Assembly: GCF_000011085.1 (NCBI RefSeq)
Contig: NC_006396.1
Span: forward strand, 2,728,001-2,792,000
Source of the DNA: Haloarcula marismortui ATCC 43049
Lineage (GTDB): Archaea > Halobacteriota > Halobacteria > Halobacteriales > Haloarculaceae
Direction: 5' to 3'
Length of the DNA: 64,000 bases
Part shown: in pieces, positions 16,656 through 25,136 of the stretch
Numbering within the stretch: the first letter of the stretch is position 1
Layout: the number at the start of each line of letters is the position of its first letter
The notes under the pieces: model-generated
What the model was told of the DNA's origin: nothing
Databases searched by the model: none
What the model saw: only the letters and a program-made list of their open reading frames with translations
Translations under genes and position numbers: made by a program

Positions 16656-18665
16656 ATGGACCAACGCAAGCCGCCAGCCACGGAGGAAGGCTGGTACGCG
16701 CTGCACGATTGCCGGAGTATCGACTGGGATGCTTGGCGCGAGGCTCCCCAGCGAGTCCGCGACCGTGCGCTCTCTGAGGGGATCGGCTTCCTCGACGCGT
16801 ACGAAGCCGTCGAAGACGCCGACGAGGGCCAGACGGCGGTGTACACCGTCATGGGCCACAAGGCCGACATCATGATTCTCCACCTGCGGCCGACGATGGG
16901 CGACCTCGATGCGGCCGAGCGCCATTTCGAGCAGACAGAGTTCGCCGCCTTCACCGAACAGGAGTTCTCCTACGTCTCTGTGACGGAGGCGTCGGGCTAC
17001 ACCGAGAAATCCCGCGAGTACTTCGAGGGCGAAGTGGACGACGACTCCGGGCTGGCCCAGTACATTCAGGCCCGGCTCCACCCCGACGTGCCGGACGAGG
17101 AGTTTGTCTGCTTCTACCCGATGAGCAAGCGCCGCCAGCCCGACCAGAACTGGTACGACACGTCCTTCGAGGAGCGGGCGGCCCACATCAAACGGCACGG
17201 CGACATCGGCCGTGGCTACGGGAGCGAGGTGAGCCAGATGATTGCCGGCTCCATCGGCTTCGACGACTGGGAGTGGGGCATCACGCTCTGGAGCGACGAT
17301 ATGCGCCACATCAAGGAACTGCTGACCGAGATGCGCTTTGACCCTTCGACCTCGCAGTTTGCCGAGTTCGGCCCCTTCTATGTCGGCCGGAAGTTCGACC
17401 CGTCCGAGTTACCGGCTGTGCTGGCCGGCCAGCGGGTGCCGACCGACGACGCATCGGTTCCGGAGACACCGGCGGACGTCGCGGAACATGAGCACGCACC
17501 GGCCGATGCCGGTGCGAGTCACAGCCACGCCGAAGAGCCAACGGCGAGCGGTGCACAGACAGGAGCACACGCCGGCGGAGACACCGACAGCCACGGCGGC
17601 ACCCACCCCGGGAGCGCCAGCGAGGGCGACCATCCACATTCCGAGGAGTCGTCCGACGAGGACGACTCGGGGTCGTCGAGTAGCTCAGGCGGCCGGCCGG
17701 ACGTTTCAGCTGACTTCGAGGAGATAGACGACGCCGCACAGCGACTCGGTCGGCTGGGGCTGCACGAGGGCGACGCGTACGACGCCGGCGACTACGCGCT
17801 GGTGTTCCACTCCTCGGCCGACGCGGAGGACATCGTCGACGACGTGTCCGACCTCGAGAGCAACTTCGACCACTACGACCGCCACGTCCAGACGGCCGTG
17901 CGCGCCGACAGTGGCCAGACGTACGTCGTCAGCATCTGGACGGCGAAAGACGCCGCCGAGACGGCAGCCGGATTCCTGAAGGATATCGACGGTGTCGACG
18001 AACAGCTCGGCGGCTCCCTCGGCGAGGGTGTCGAGGGCAGCGAGACTGCGGATGACAGCGACGCTCAGGCCGCTGAATCGTCCCAGTCCATCCGCGAGAC
18101 GCTCGAATCGGCGGGCGTCTACGCCGGGCAACCGCACGGCGAGGACGTGTACGCACTGGTCGTGTACTCCGAAGCCAACGCGGAAACGCTCGACGAGGAA
18201 GTCACAGACCTCCGGAGCGCGTTCGAGCGCTACGACACGCACGTCCAGACCACGGTGTACGGAGACACCGACGGCGATGTCGCGGCCGTCGCGTCGCTGT
18301 GGGACACCGAGGACGCCGCCCAGACCGCCAGCGACTATCTCACCGACCTGCCCGGCGTCGTCGGCCGCCACGGCGAGGGCGACGGGTTCGGGACGATGGG
18401 GATGTTCTATACGGTCAAGCCAGAATACCACGAGGACTTCGTCGAGAAGTTCGACACTGTCGGTGGTCTGCTCAAAGAGATGGACGGCCACCGCGAGACC
18501 TCGCTGCTGTTCAACCACGACGACGAGAACGACATGTTTATCGCGAGCCAGTGGGACTCACAGAAGGATGCGATGGCCTTCTTCCGCTCCGATGACTTCT
18601 CGGAGACGGTCGACTGGGGCCGAGACGTGCTAGCCGACCGACCGCGGCACGTGTTCCTGGCCTGA
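16656..18665 (+). CDS. pitA: PitA-like haem protein: chlorite-dismutase fold plus ferredoxin-like repeats
   Basis: A 669-residue multidomain protein. Residues 1-265 form a chlorite dismutase/HemQ-type domain with the likely proximal haem histidine H181 in KRHGDIGRGYG. Residues 270-345 are a linker with many His, Glu and Ser (HEHAPADAGASHSHAEE). Two similar ferredoxin-like domains follow (about 362-455 and 480-565; compare DHYDRHVQTAV with ERYDTHVQTTV). A final antibiotic-monooxygenase-like domain ends near 669. It resembles haloarchaeal PitA. The substrate is unknown; coproporphyrin or oxidant chemistry is only a family-based guess. The ATG at 16656 follows ttccttactg, a weak TATA. Confidence 0.88.
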   Translation: MDQRKPPATEEGWYALHDCRSIDWDAWREAPQRVRDRALSEGIGFLDAYEAVEDADEGQTAVYTVMGHKADIMILHLRPTMGDLDAAERHFEQTEFAAFTEQEFSYVSVTEASGYTEKSREYFEGEVDDDSGLAQYIQARLHPDVPDEEFVCFYPMSKRRQPDQNWYDTSFEERAAHIKRHGDIGRGYGSEVSQMIAGSIGFDDWEWGITLWSDDMRHIKELLTEMRFDPSTSQFAEFGPFYVGRKFDPSELPAVLAGQRVPTDDASVPETPADVAEHEHAPADAGASHSHAEEPTASGAQTGAHAGGDTDSHGGTHPGSASEGDHPHSEESSDEDDSGSSSSSGGRPDVSADFEEIDDAAQRLGRLGLHEGDAYDAGDYALVFHSSADAEDIVDDVSDLESNFDHYDRHVQTAVRADSGQTYVVSIWTAKDAAETAAGFLKDIDGVDEQLGGSLGEGVEGSETADDSDAQAAESSQSIRETLESAGVYAGQPHGEDVYALVVYSEANAETLDEEVTDLRSAFERYDTHVQTTVYGDTDGDVAAVASLWDTEDAAQTASDYLTDLPGVVGRHGEGDGFGTMGMFYTVKPEYHEDFVEKFDTVGGLLKEMDGHRETSLLFNHDDENDMFIASQWDSQKDAMAFFRSDDFSETVDWGRDVLADRPRHVFLA

Positions 18666-18695
18666 CGAACGGCCACCAGCCAGCCTACTTCTCCG

Positions 18696-19454
18696 TTATC
18701 GACCAGCGACGAGCCGTAGCCGTCGGTAGTCTGCGACCCAGGTGTCACCGTCGAAAAGCGTCGGGCGGAGCCGGTCCTCGACAGCCGACAGCACTGCCGC
18801 TTGCTCGCTGTCGTCGACACCGGCGAAGAATTCGTCGCCGAACATCTCAATCCAGTTCCGGAGCCCCTCTTCACCGCCGTCGAGCGGCGTCGGTCGGTCG
18901 AATAGCCGTGAGAACTGCAGTTCGAGCCCGTGCGCTTCGACTCGCGGCGCGTACTCGCCGATACTCGGAAAGTACCACGGACGACTGGCGTCGTAGCCCC
19001 GCACATCCAGTTCGGCGATGAGTGCGTCGGTTATGGCCGCCACGTTGCCCTGCCCGCCGAACTCCGCGACGAACCGCCCGCTCTCGGTCAGCGCGTCGGC
19101 AACCGTCGACAGGACCGCGTCGTGGTCTTCACCGGGAATCCAGTGTAGCGCTGCGTTCGAAAATACCGCGTCGAACGGCCTGTCGGCGGTGTAGGACCGC
19201 ACGTCCGCCTGCTCGAACGTGAGGGTCGGATAAGCGTCTCTGGCCTGTGCGACCATCTCCGCCGACGCGTCGATGCCGACCACCTCGGCACCGCTGTCTG
19301 CGATTTCTGCCGTCAGGTGGCCGGTGCCACAGCCAACATCCAGTACCTGCTCGCCGGGGTGAGGGTCCAGCAGGTCGACGACCGACTGACCGTGTTCGTG
19401 GACGAACCCGTGGCGGTCGTCGTAGTCGTCGGGGTCCCAGTCGTTGCCTGGCAT
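18696..19454 (-). CDS. Class I SAM-dependent methyltransferase
   Basis: A 252-residue methyltransferase. Motif I VLDVGCGTGHLTAEIA (about 37-52), the acidic SAM-ribose residue in VVGIDASAEMVAQA, FEQADVRSY and FDAVFSNAALHWI are all present. The last motif and the overall length resemble trans-aconitate 2-methyltransferases, but the substrate cannot be assigned. N-terminal DPDDYDDRHGFVHEHG is family-typical. It is convergent with pitA and has 56 bases to the sufU stop upstream. Confidence 0.85.
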   Translation of the reverse strand: MPGNDWDPDDYDDRHGFVHEHGQSVVDLLDPHPGEQVLDVGCGTGHLTAEIADSGAEVVGIDASAEMVAQARDAYPTLTFEQADVRSYTADRPFDAVFSNAALHWIPGEDHDAVLSTVADALTESGRFVAEFGGQGNVAAITDALIAELDVRGYDASRPWYFPSIGEYAPRVEAHGLELQFSRLFDRPTPLDGGEEGLRNWIEMFGDEFFAGVDDSEQAAVLSAVEDRLRPTLFDGDTWVADYRRLRLVAGR

Positions 19455-19510
19455 GGCCTGTGCTATCCCGAGATGGAGTCAAAAGAATACCGACGGTGGT
19501 TCCGCCCGCG

Positions 19511-19939
19511 TTAGTCGTCGTCTTCGGTCACCGTTCGGTCGATGTCTTTCTCACCGAAGAAAATGTCTGCCCCGTCTTGGGCCACCTTCTCGGCAAGAAC
19601 GGCACACTTGACGCGCATCGGCGAGATGTCGACGCCGAGCATCTCTGTGATATCGTCGCGGTCCATCGCTTTCAGGTCTTCGACCGCCATCCCAGCTAGC
19701 TCCTGTGAGAGCATCGACGCGGAGGCCTGTGAGATGGCACAGCCGTCGCCCTGGAAGGCGACCTGCTCGATGGTTTCCTCGTCTTCGTCGAGGACGACAT
19801 CCATCCGTATTTCATCGCCGCACATCGGGTTCTCACCGATGTGGGTAAACGTTGGGTCCTCGATCTCCCCGTAGTTCCGGGGGTTCTTGTAGTGATCGAG
19901 GATCTGCTGCCGGTACATATCCGAGCCACCGATACCCAT
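19511..19939 (-). CDS. sufU: SufU-type Fe-S assembly protein
   Basis: A 142-residue NifU-N/IscU-fold protein that receives persulfide sulfur from cysteine desulfurase. The three conserved cysteines are C40 (NPMCGDEI), C67 (GDGCAISQAS) and C112 (RVKCAVLAE). The residue D42 next to C40 is typical of the Zn-binding SufU type. MYRQQILDHYKNPRNYGE is the diagnostic N-terminus; an internal ATG at residue 8 is an alternative start. The cognate desulfurase sufS lies 1.3 kb away on the same strand, separated by two unrelated genes. Confidence 0.93.
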   Translation of the reverse strand: MGIGGSDMYRQQILDHYKNPRNYGEIEDPTFTHIGENPMCGDEIRMDVVLDEDEETIEQVAFQGDGCAISQASASMLSQELAGMAVEDLKAMDRDDITEMLGVDISPMRVKCAVLAEKVAQDGADIFFGEKDIDRTVTEDDD

Positions 19940-20069
19940 AATTGAACTATGATACGGCTGTCAGTCGGAAAAACGTTCCGAGGTATCGATTCGCATGTCC
20001 GATGTCCTGTGATAGGAGCCGCGTTGACGGCCTGTGAGAACCGACAGGCTCCCTTCTGCCAGTAGGTAG

Positions 20070-20076
20070 TATTTAC
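20070..20076 (+). promoter_or_regulatory. TATA-like element for the phosphatase gene
   Basis: tatttac is centred 29 bases before the GTG at 20102, the spacing expected for leaderless haloarchaeal transcription. It decides the GTG start, since the protein has no other Met. Confidence 0.5.
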
Positions 20077-20101
20077 TAATCTAGCTCCGTTCTGTGAGCC
20101 C

Positions 20102-20581
20102 GTGGGAGAGAACACTGCTCCGTCTCCGACTGACCATGCCGTTCGCCCCGTGGGGTTCGTCAGCGATGAGCCGGTGATTCGCCAGATCGGCGACCGGACG
20201 CTGTATCTCGGCAACAAACACGCGGCACGCGGGGTGCACGACCAGTCCTTCGAACACGTGCTTTCGGCGACGAGTGAGTCTTATCCGCTCACGACCGCCC
20301 ACCACCCGCTTATCGATGGCTCGGGCAACGAATGGGCGGCGTTCGAAGCGGCCGTCGATACTGCCCGGCGCTTCGTCCGAGCGGACGGCCCGGCGCTGAT
20401 TCACTGCAAAGCCGGCGTCTCCCGGAGTGCGACGCTGATCGCGACAGCTATCGCTGCCGAAGAGACCCGGCCGCTTTCTGACGCACTTGCGGCCGTCCGG
20501 GCAGCCCGACCGATTGCGACTCCGAACCCGGCGCTGTATAAGCTAGCCGTCATTTATCTCGCTGCAGATGAGTCCCACTGA
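20102..20581 (+). CDS. Dual-specificity / tyrosine protein phosphatase
   Basis: A 159-residue cysteine-dependent phosphatase. The P-loop HCKAGVSRS has H101, C102 and R108, and the substrate may be phosphotyrosine, phosphoserine or another phosphoester. The general acid is probably D72 in PLIDGSGNEW. It starts with GTG; the translated protein has no internal methionine, and a TATA element lies at the right distance. A second GTG at 20150 is possible. It lies between sufU and a cupin gene, divergent from sufU. Confidence 0.85.
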   Translation: MGENTAPSPTDHAVRPVGFVSDEPVIRQIGDRTLYLGNKHAARGVHDQSFEHVLSATSESYPLTTAHHPLIDGSGNEWAAFEAAVDTARRFVRADGPALIHCKAGVSRSATLIATAIAAEETRPLSDALAAVRAARPIATPNPALYKLAVIYLAADESH

Positions 20582-20597
20582 TCGATGCCCAGTGGAT

Positions 20598-21137
20598 CTA
20601 CTCAGTGACGGCGTTCTCGTCCTTCTTGACGACCTCGTCACGGATCCGGTCGACCCACAGTGCAATCGGCCAGTCGTCTGTCTGGTACGGTGCAGCCCCG
20701 TCGAGCAATTCGAGGCGTCCGACAGAGTCCGGCGGCATTGTGACCAGTCCCTCGTGACCGGTTTCACCCACTGCCTCGATCTTGTGTCGGGCCCCACCGG
20801 GTAGATAGACGAACTCGCGTGGTTCAGCCCGGAGCACCTGCTCGCCTCCGTCTTCGCGTTTCAGCGTGTATCTGGCGGCACCATCGAGACACAGACACAC
20901 CTCGTCGAAACTGGGCGCGTGCGTGTGCCAGTCGATGACCGCGCCAGGGTCCATCTCGAAGTACAGCAGCTTGAATTCGTTCGTGGTACACACCGGATAC
21001 GACCGGATGTCGCCACTGCCCTGCTCGAAGTGGCTGGCGTCGTCAAGCGACACCTTGTACATTTTCTGCTCGGGGAGGTGCGTGTAATCGAGTGATTCCG
21101 GCGTCAGTGACGACTCCGTCTCATCGGTATCAGTCAT
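20598..21137 (-). CDS. Cupin-domain protein
   Basis: A 179-residue single-domain cupin. The metal-binding motif 1 is visible as WHTHAPSFDEVCLCLDG (two His and one Glu), and the second motif as VYLPGGARHKIEAVG. The N-terminus carries a beta-strand extension (YTHLPEQKMYKVSLDDASHF). The function could be an isomerase, a dioxygenase or only ligand sensing. It is convergent with the phosphatase gene, and its 3' end lies 16 bases from that gene's stop. Confidence 0.8.
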   Translation of the reverse strand: MTDTDETESSLTPESLDYTHLPEQKMYKVSLDDASHFEQGSGDIRSYPVCTTNEFKLLYFEMDPGAVIDWHTHAPSFDEVCLCLDGAARYTLKREDGGEQVLRAEPREFVYLPGGARHKIEAVGETGHEGLVTMPPDSVGRLELLDGAAPYQTDDWPIALWVDRIRDEVVKKDENAVTE

Positions 21138-21248
21138 CGTCCCGACAAAAGTTATCGGCGGAGTGTCATATAGCTGCCGTGCACACCGGCGCTATATTAC
21201 AACTGAAAATACCACCAGTTACATCCCATATAGGGACTGAGCGCCCGA

Positions 21249-22496
21249 TTACGCGAACAACTGCCGGGCGTCGTCGATAGCCGACACGAGCTTGTCCACT
21301 TCCTCACGCGTGTTGTAGATGTAGAACGAGGCTCGCGCAGAGGCGGGGACGCCCATCTTGTCGTGGAGCGGCTGCGTGCAGTGGTCGCCAGCGCGGATGG
21401 CGACGGCGGAGTCGTTGAGGATCGAGGAGAGGTCGTGGGCGTGGACCGAATCGAGGTTGAACGAGACGAGGCCACCGCGCTCTGTTCCCACAGACGGACC
21501 GTACGTTTCCACGTCACCCTCTTCACGGAGTTGTTCCAGTGTGTACTGGGCGAGTTGTTCCTCGTGGCGCTGGATCCGTTCCATGCCGATGTTGTCGAGG
21601 TAGTCACAGGCCTCTGCCAGCGCGATGCCCTGCGCGATGACTGGGGTGCCGGCCTCGAACTTCCACGGAAGGTCGTTCCACGAGGCATCCTCGAAGGTGA
21701 CTTTCTTGATCATCTCGCCGCCGTAGAGGTACGGCTCCATCTCCTCGAGAATGTGTTTCTTGCCGTAGAGGACGCCGATGCCGGTCGGACCGGCCATCTT
21801 GTGCCCGGAAAAGGCCAGGAAGTCGGCGTCGATGGCTTCCACGTCGACTGGGCGGTTCGGGACCGACTGTGCGCCGTCGACGAAGATGTACGAATCGTGG
21901 TCGTGGGCGATGTCCGCCAGTTCCGAGACGGGATTGACCGTGCCGAGCGTGTTCGAGACGTGGACGACACTGACCATCGCGGTGTCGTCGGTGATGATCT
22001 CGCGGGCGTGGTCCATGTCGAGCGTCCCGTCCTCGTCGACACGGATATAGCGGCAGGTCGCACCGGTCTTCTTGGCGATTTGCTGCCAGGTGACCAGCGA
22101 GGCGTGGTGTTCCATCTCCGTGAGAACGACCTCGTCTTCGGGCCCGAGTTCGTTCAGGCCCCAGGCGTAGGCGACGAGGTTCTCGCTCTCAGTGGTGTTC
22201 TTGGTAAACACGATCTCCTCGCGCTCGCCGGAGGCACCGATGAACTCGGCGACGCGGTCGTGGGCGTCCTCGTAGGCGACACTGGCCTCCTGACTGAGCT
22301 GGTGGAGACCGCGGTGGACGTTGGCGTTGGTCGTCCGGTAGTAGTCGGCGATGGTCTCGACGACCGGTTCGGGCGTCTGCGTGGTGGCCGCGTTGTCGAG
22401 ATACACCACTTGCTCGCCGCCGAACTCGCGCTGGAGGATGGGGAAGTCCTCGCGGAGACGCTCCACGTCAAGTACTTCAGATTCAGCGTGTCCCAT
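21249..22496 (-). CDS. sufS: Cysteine desulfurase, SufS type
   Basis: A PLP enzyme that removes sulfur from cysteine for Fe-S cluster assembly. The 415 residues are full length for group II desulfurases. The Schiff-base lysine is near residue 233 in FLAFSGHKMAGPTG. The catalytic cysteine is near 373 in AIRAGDHCTQPLH. YLDNAATTQTPEPVVE and FTKNTTESENLVAYAWG are diagnostic. Start MGHAESEVLDVERL. Its partner sufU lies downstream with the cupin and phosphatase genes between. Confidence 0.96.
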   Translation of the reverse strand: MGHAESEVLDVERLREDFPILQREFGGEQVVYLDNAATTQTPEPVVETIADYYRTTNANVHRGLHQLSQEASVAYEDAHDRVAEFIGASGEREEIVFTKNTTESENLVAYAWGLNELGPEDEVVLTEMEHHASLVTWQQIAKKTGATCRYIRVDEDGTLDMDHAREIITDDTAMVSVVHVSNTLGTVNPVSELADIAHDHDSYIFVDGAQSVPNRPVDVEAIDADFLAFSGHKMAGPTGIGVLYGKKHILEEMEPYLYGGEMIKKVTFEDASWNDLPWKFEAGTPVIAQGIALAEACDYLDNIGMERIQRHEEQLAQYTLEQLREEGDVETYGPSVGTERGGLVSFNLDSVHAHDLSSILNDSAVAIRAGDHCTQPLHDKMGVPASARASFYIYNTREEVDKLVSAIDDARQLFA

Positions 22497-22579
22497 TAGT
22501 TCTGTTCAGGGGCTCAACAGGCAACATTCCTTCGGTTCACCTAGAACTCTTCCCGGCCGGTAGCGGCCGTTTCTTTGCC

Positions 22580-23044
22580 CTATCCGGAGTCAGAGTCGGA
22601 CTCAGACACGGATTTGGCGGCCATCGCGTGCTGTTCCCGATAGGTCTCAAGCAGGTAGTTGTCCCAGACGAGATCGCCGAGGATGTGGGCGTACAGCACG
22701 ACGGCAGTAAACAGCGCTAGCGGCTCGGAGACGAGCCAGATACCGAACACGACCACGCCGCCGATGAGGTGATGGCTGAGGAGTCGCTGGAGCGGCCAGA
22801 GGTCCTGCGGGCCGAAGATTTCATTTTGGTCGAACATCACGATCTTCGGGTTCCGGAGACAGCGGCGGAGTGCGGCCCAGTCGCCGGTTTCTACTCGGGC
22901 AACGGCGAAATGATCGAAGTCGATGGCGACGCCGACAACCACTGCGTAGCCGACAGCGGCCCACCAGGGGAGCGGGATCGGCAAAACGACAACGCCGGCA
23001 GCCCCGACGGCCGCAGAGACGATCGCGTGGTCTCGGGAATACAT
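22580..23044 (-). CDS. YdjM/DUF457-type membrane metal-dependent hydrolase-like protein
   Basis: A 154-residue membrane protein. Conserved His/Asp motifs of the family appear as RDHAIVSAAVGA, AIDFDHFAVAR, LSHHLIGGVVVFG and YAHILGDLVWDNYL, which could bind a metal. About four membrane helices are visible. Members are called LexA-binding inner-membrane-associated hydrolases in bacteria, but activity is unproven. The tail is Ser/Asp-rich. It stands alone between sufS and the DUF424 gene. Confidence 0.75.
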   Translation of the reverse strand: MYSRDHAIVSAAVGAAGVVVLPIPLPWWAAVGYAVVVGVAIDFDHFAVARVETGDWAALRRCLRNPKIVMFDQNEIFGPQDLWPLQRLLSHHLIGGVVVFGIWLVSEPLALFTAVVLYAHILGDLVWDNYLLETYREQHAMAAKSVSESDSDSG

Positions 23045-23106
23045 ACGTCCCCCTCGATGGGCGTTCGCAAAGACTGTCGGGGTCGGGCTGCCAGTCGCGA
23101 CCGCAG

Positions 23107-23397
23107 TTACATCCAGAGCAGTTGTGCGTGGCGCGTCTCGCCCAGATCGAGGACGTTCTCTTCGTCGACGAAGCCGTGCTCGACGGCAACGTTGACAGCG
23201 TCGTCACCGACAATGTTGGCGACCGAACAGCGGGCGAGACTATCGACGATTTCGTCTTCGGTAGCCGTTTCGCCGCCGTAGAACTCCTCGTTGACGGTGA
23301 GCGATACAGGGCCGTTTTCGAACGTTTCGCCCATGATGTCGGGGTCACAGACGGAGACGAGCAACCCCTCGTCGGTGTCGCGTTCGTTGAGTATCAT
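23107..23397 (-). CDS. DUF424 family protein
   Basis: A 96-residue archaeal protein. The N-terminal sequence MILNERDTDEGLLVSVCDPD and the MGETFENG signature match DUF424, which is widely conserved in archaea and of unknown function. SVANIVGDDAVNVAVEHGFVD is a second conserved block. The start overlaps the end of the TPR gene by 4 bp (ATGA), so they are translated together, upstream gene first. Confidence 0.82.
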   Translation of the reverse strand: MILNERDTDEGLLVSVCDPDIMGETFENGPVSLTVNEEFYGGETATEDEIVDSLARCSVANIVGDDAVNVAVEHGFVDEENVLDLGETRHAQLLWM

Positions 23398-24122
23398 TCA
23401 AGCAACTGCTGTTCGGCCTCCTCGCGCATCTCGTCGACCTCCTCGGCCAGTTCCTCGGCGCGGTCGAACTCGCCGACCTCTTCGAGGGCGCGGGCCTTCT
23501 CTTCGAGCACGTCGGCGTTGCGGAAGCCGAGGCGGACTGCGTTGTCGAACGCGTCGATAGCTTCGTCGGCCAGCCCTCGTTCGAGCAGGAAGAAGCCGCG
23601 GTTGTACCAGCCCTCACCGAAGCGGGGGTCGATTTCGACGGCGCGCTCGGCGTGTTCGAGCGCCTGTTCGGAGCGGCCGGATTTCCACAGCGCGTATGCG
23701 AGGTTCGTCTCGGCCGTAGCGGCGTGGTCGGACTCCTCGTCGAAGTTGAGGGCTTCCTTGTACGCGCCGATGGCGGCGTCCCACTCTTCAAGTTCCGCGT
23801 GGGCCGCGCCCTTGTTCGTCCAGGCTTCCTGCTTGAGTCGGTCGTCGTCCGTGTACTGGGCGACCCGCTCGAACGTCTCGGCGGCCTGTTCGTGGCGGTT
23901 GATGTGCATATACTCCAGACCGACATCGAGCAGTTGCCCGGGGTCGACGGCGTCAGAGGAGATGTTCCGCTGGTCCAGTAGGTCAGTGACAACACGGGAG
24001 TCGACGGGGTCGACCTTGTCCGGGTCCACCTCGAACTCTGGCGGTTCGAGATCGAACCCCTCGTAAGGGTCGTCGAATCCCTGCCCTTCGGAGAAGGCGT
24101 GATCGTCGTCGTTGTCTGTCAT
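23394..24122 (-). CDS. TPR-repeat protein
   Basis: A 242-residue protein made of about four tetratricopeptide repeats (about 70-215), for example ALNFDEESDHAATAETNLAYA, ALEHAERAVEIDPRFGEGWY and AIDAFDNAVRLGFRNADVLE. An acidic N-terminal region of about 60 residues precedes them. TPR proteins act as scaffolds. The partner is unknown, but the 4-bp overlap with the DUF424 gene suggests a joint role. Start MTDNDDDHAF at 24122; a frame extension upstream is ignored. Confidence 0.85.
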   Translation of the reverse strand: MTDNDDDHAFSEGQGFDDPYEGFDLEPPEFEVDPDKVDPVDSRVVTDLLDQRNISSDAVDPGQLLDVGLEYMHINRHEQAAETFERVAQYTDDDRLKQEAWTNKGAAHAELEEWDAAIGAYKEALNFDEESDHAATAETNLAYALWKSGRSEQALEHAERAVEIDPRFGEGWYNRGFFLLERGLADEAIDAFDNAVRLGFRNADVLEEKARALEEVGEFDRAEELAEEVDEMREEAEQQLLE

Positions 24123-24301
24123 ACCTCCTGATTGACGGCCAATCCGGTTAAGGGCTACGTCCACGACTCGTCAGGATTCAGGCGGCAAGCGTCCGGATTC
24201 CCGGCCATTCGGGACTCGCTGATGCCGGATGCGTTCATCGTCTTCACAGGGACATCCTTGCGGTCGTTTTCGGGGCCCTGACCGCGGTATCCATTGCTTT
24301 C

Positions 24302-24319
24302 TTGCGGACCGGTCCGCAA
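24302..24319. promoter_or_regulatory. 18-bp perfect palindrome before thpR
   Basis: TTGCGGACCGGTCCGCAA is a perfect 18-bp inverted repeat with no spacer, ending nine bases before the thpR ATG. A T-rich stretch (ttgcttt, 24294-24300) immediately upstream could be the TATA element. That would put the palindrome between promoter and transcription start, a classic repressor site. Confidence 0.55.
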
Positions 24320-24328
24320 TCCTCGCAT

Positions 24329-24892
24329 ATGTCAAAGCGCCTGTTCGTCAGCGTTGACCTCGACGGGCTGGGCGACGCTGTGGCGGCCGTTCAGGACCGG
24401 TTCGACGGCGTGTCGGGCCTTCGACTGACCGACCCCGGGCAGGCCCACGTCACGCTGAAGTTCCTCGGTGACACCGCGCCGGACCGGGTTGCTGATGTCG
24501 TCGCCGCCCTCGAAGCCGCGGTCGAAGACAGCGGTGTCGAGCCGTTCGAAGCCGATATCGGCGGTCTCGGCGTCTTTCCGTCGCTGTCCTACATCAGCGT
24601 CGTCTGGGTCGGCGTTCGCGACGGTCAGGGCGGCCCAGAACTGACTGCACTGCACGAAGCTATCGAAGACAGGACCGTCGCGATGGGGTTCGATTCGGAG
24701 GATCACGAGTTCACGCCGCATGCAACCATCGCCAGAATGGACCACGCTGGGGGCAAAGAGACAGTACAGAACATCGTCGAGAACGACGACCCTGACGTGG
24801 GATGCCTGCAGGTCACGGAAATCCGACTGAAAGAGAGTGAGCGTGGGCCTGGCGGCCCGACGTACCGGACCGTCGAGTCGGTGTCGCTGTGA
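24329..24892 (+). CDS. thpR: RNA 2',3'-cyclic phosphodiesterase (2H family)
   Basis: A 187-residue 2H phosphoesterase that opens 2',3'-cyclic phosphates on RNA ends. Both signature motifs are present: H40-V-T42 in AHVTLKFLG and H131-A-T133 in FTPHATIARM. MSKRLFVSVDL is the typical N-terminus. The start at 24329 places the protein directly after an 18-bp palindrome. The neighbours give no operon partner. The TPR/DUF424 pair is divergent. Confidence 0.92.
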   Translation: MSKRLFVSVDLDGLGDAVAAVQDRFDGVSGLRLTDPGQAHVTLKFLGDTAPDRVADVVAALEAAVEDSGVEPFEADIGGLGVFPSLSYISVVWVGVRDGQGGPELTALHEAIEDRTVAMGFDSEDHEFTPHATIARMDHAGGKETVQNIVENDDPDVGCLQVTEIRLKESERGPGGPTYRTVESVSL

Positions 24893-25070
24893 GCGTGTGC
24901 CTCACAGCTCCCGGTTCGAGTGCGATGTGGACGGTGCCCGCGGATAGATAATGTTATAGTTCTGGTAATAACTGGGCCGCGGCGTCGGCCGTGTCGTATC
25001 ATTGTCGGTATCCACGTTGAATCGGTCAATTAGGCACCCGAGTCGCTATCCACGGCGTACTGGCTGCCCG

Positions 25071-25086
25071 TTTAGGTCAGCCAAAA
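25071..25086. promoter_or_regulatory. Dyad TTTnGGnnnnCCnAAA before the metal transporter
   Basis: The sequence tttaggtcagccaaaa has dyad symmetry of the form TTTNGGNNNNCCNAAA. It lies 51 bases upstream of the ZIP transporter start, just before a T-rich TATA-like gtgacaatttttatc. Its form recalls haloarchaeal DtxR-family metal-repressor sites, but the match is from memory and imperfect. Confidence 0.35.
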
Positions 25087-25136
25087 CAAATCAGGTTAGT
25101 GACAATTTTTATCGGTCCGAGCGGCGTAGGGCCGAT

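Noticed and set aside
21363-22499. Long plus-strand frame over sufS
   Set aside because: Antisense shadow of a full-length, motif-complete cysteine desulfurase.
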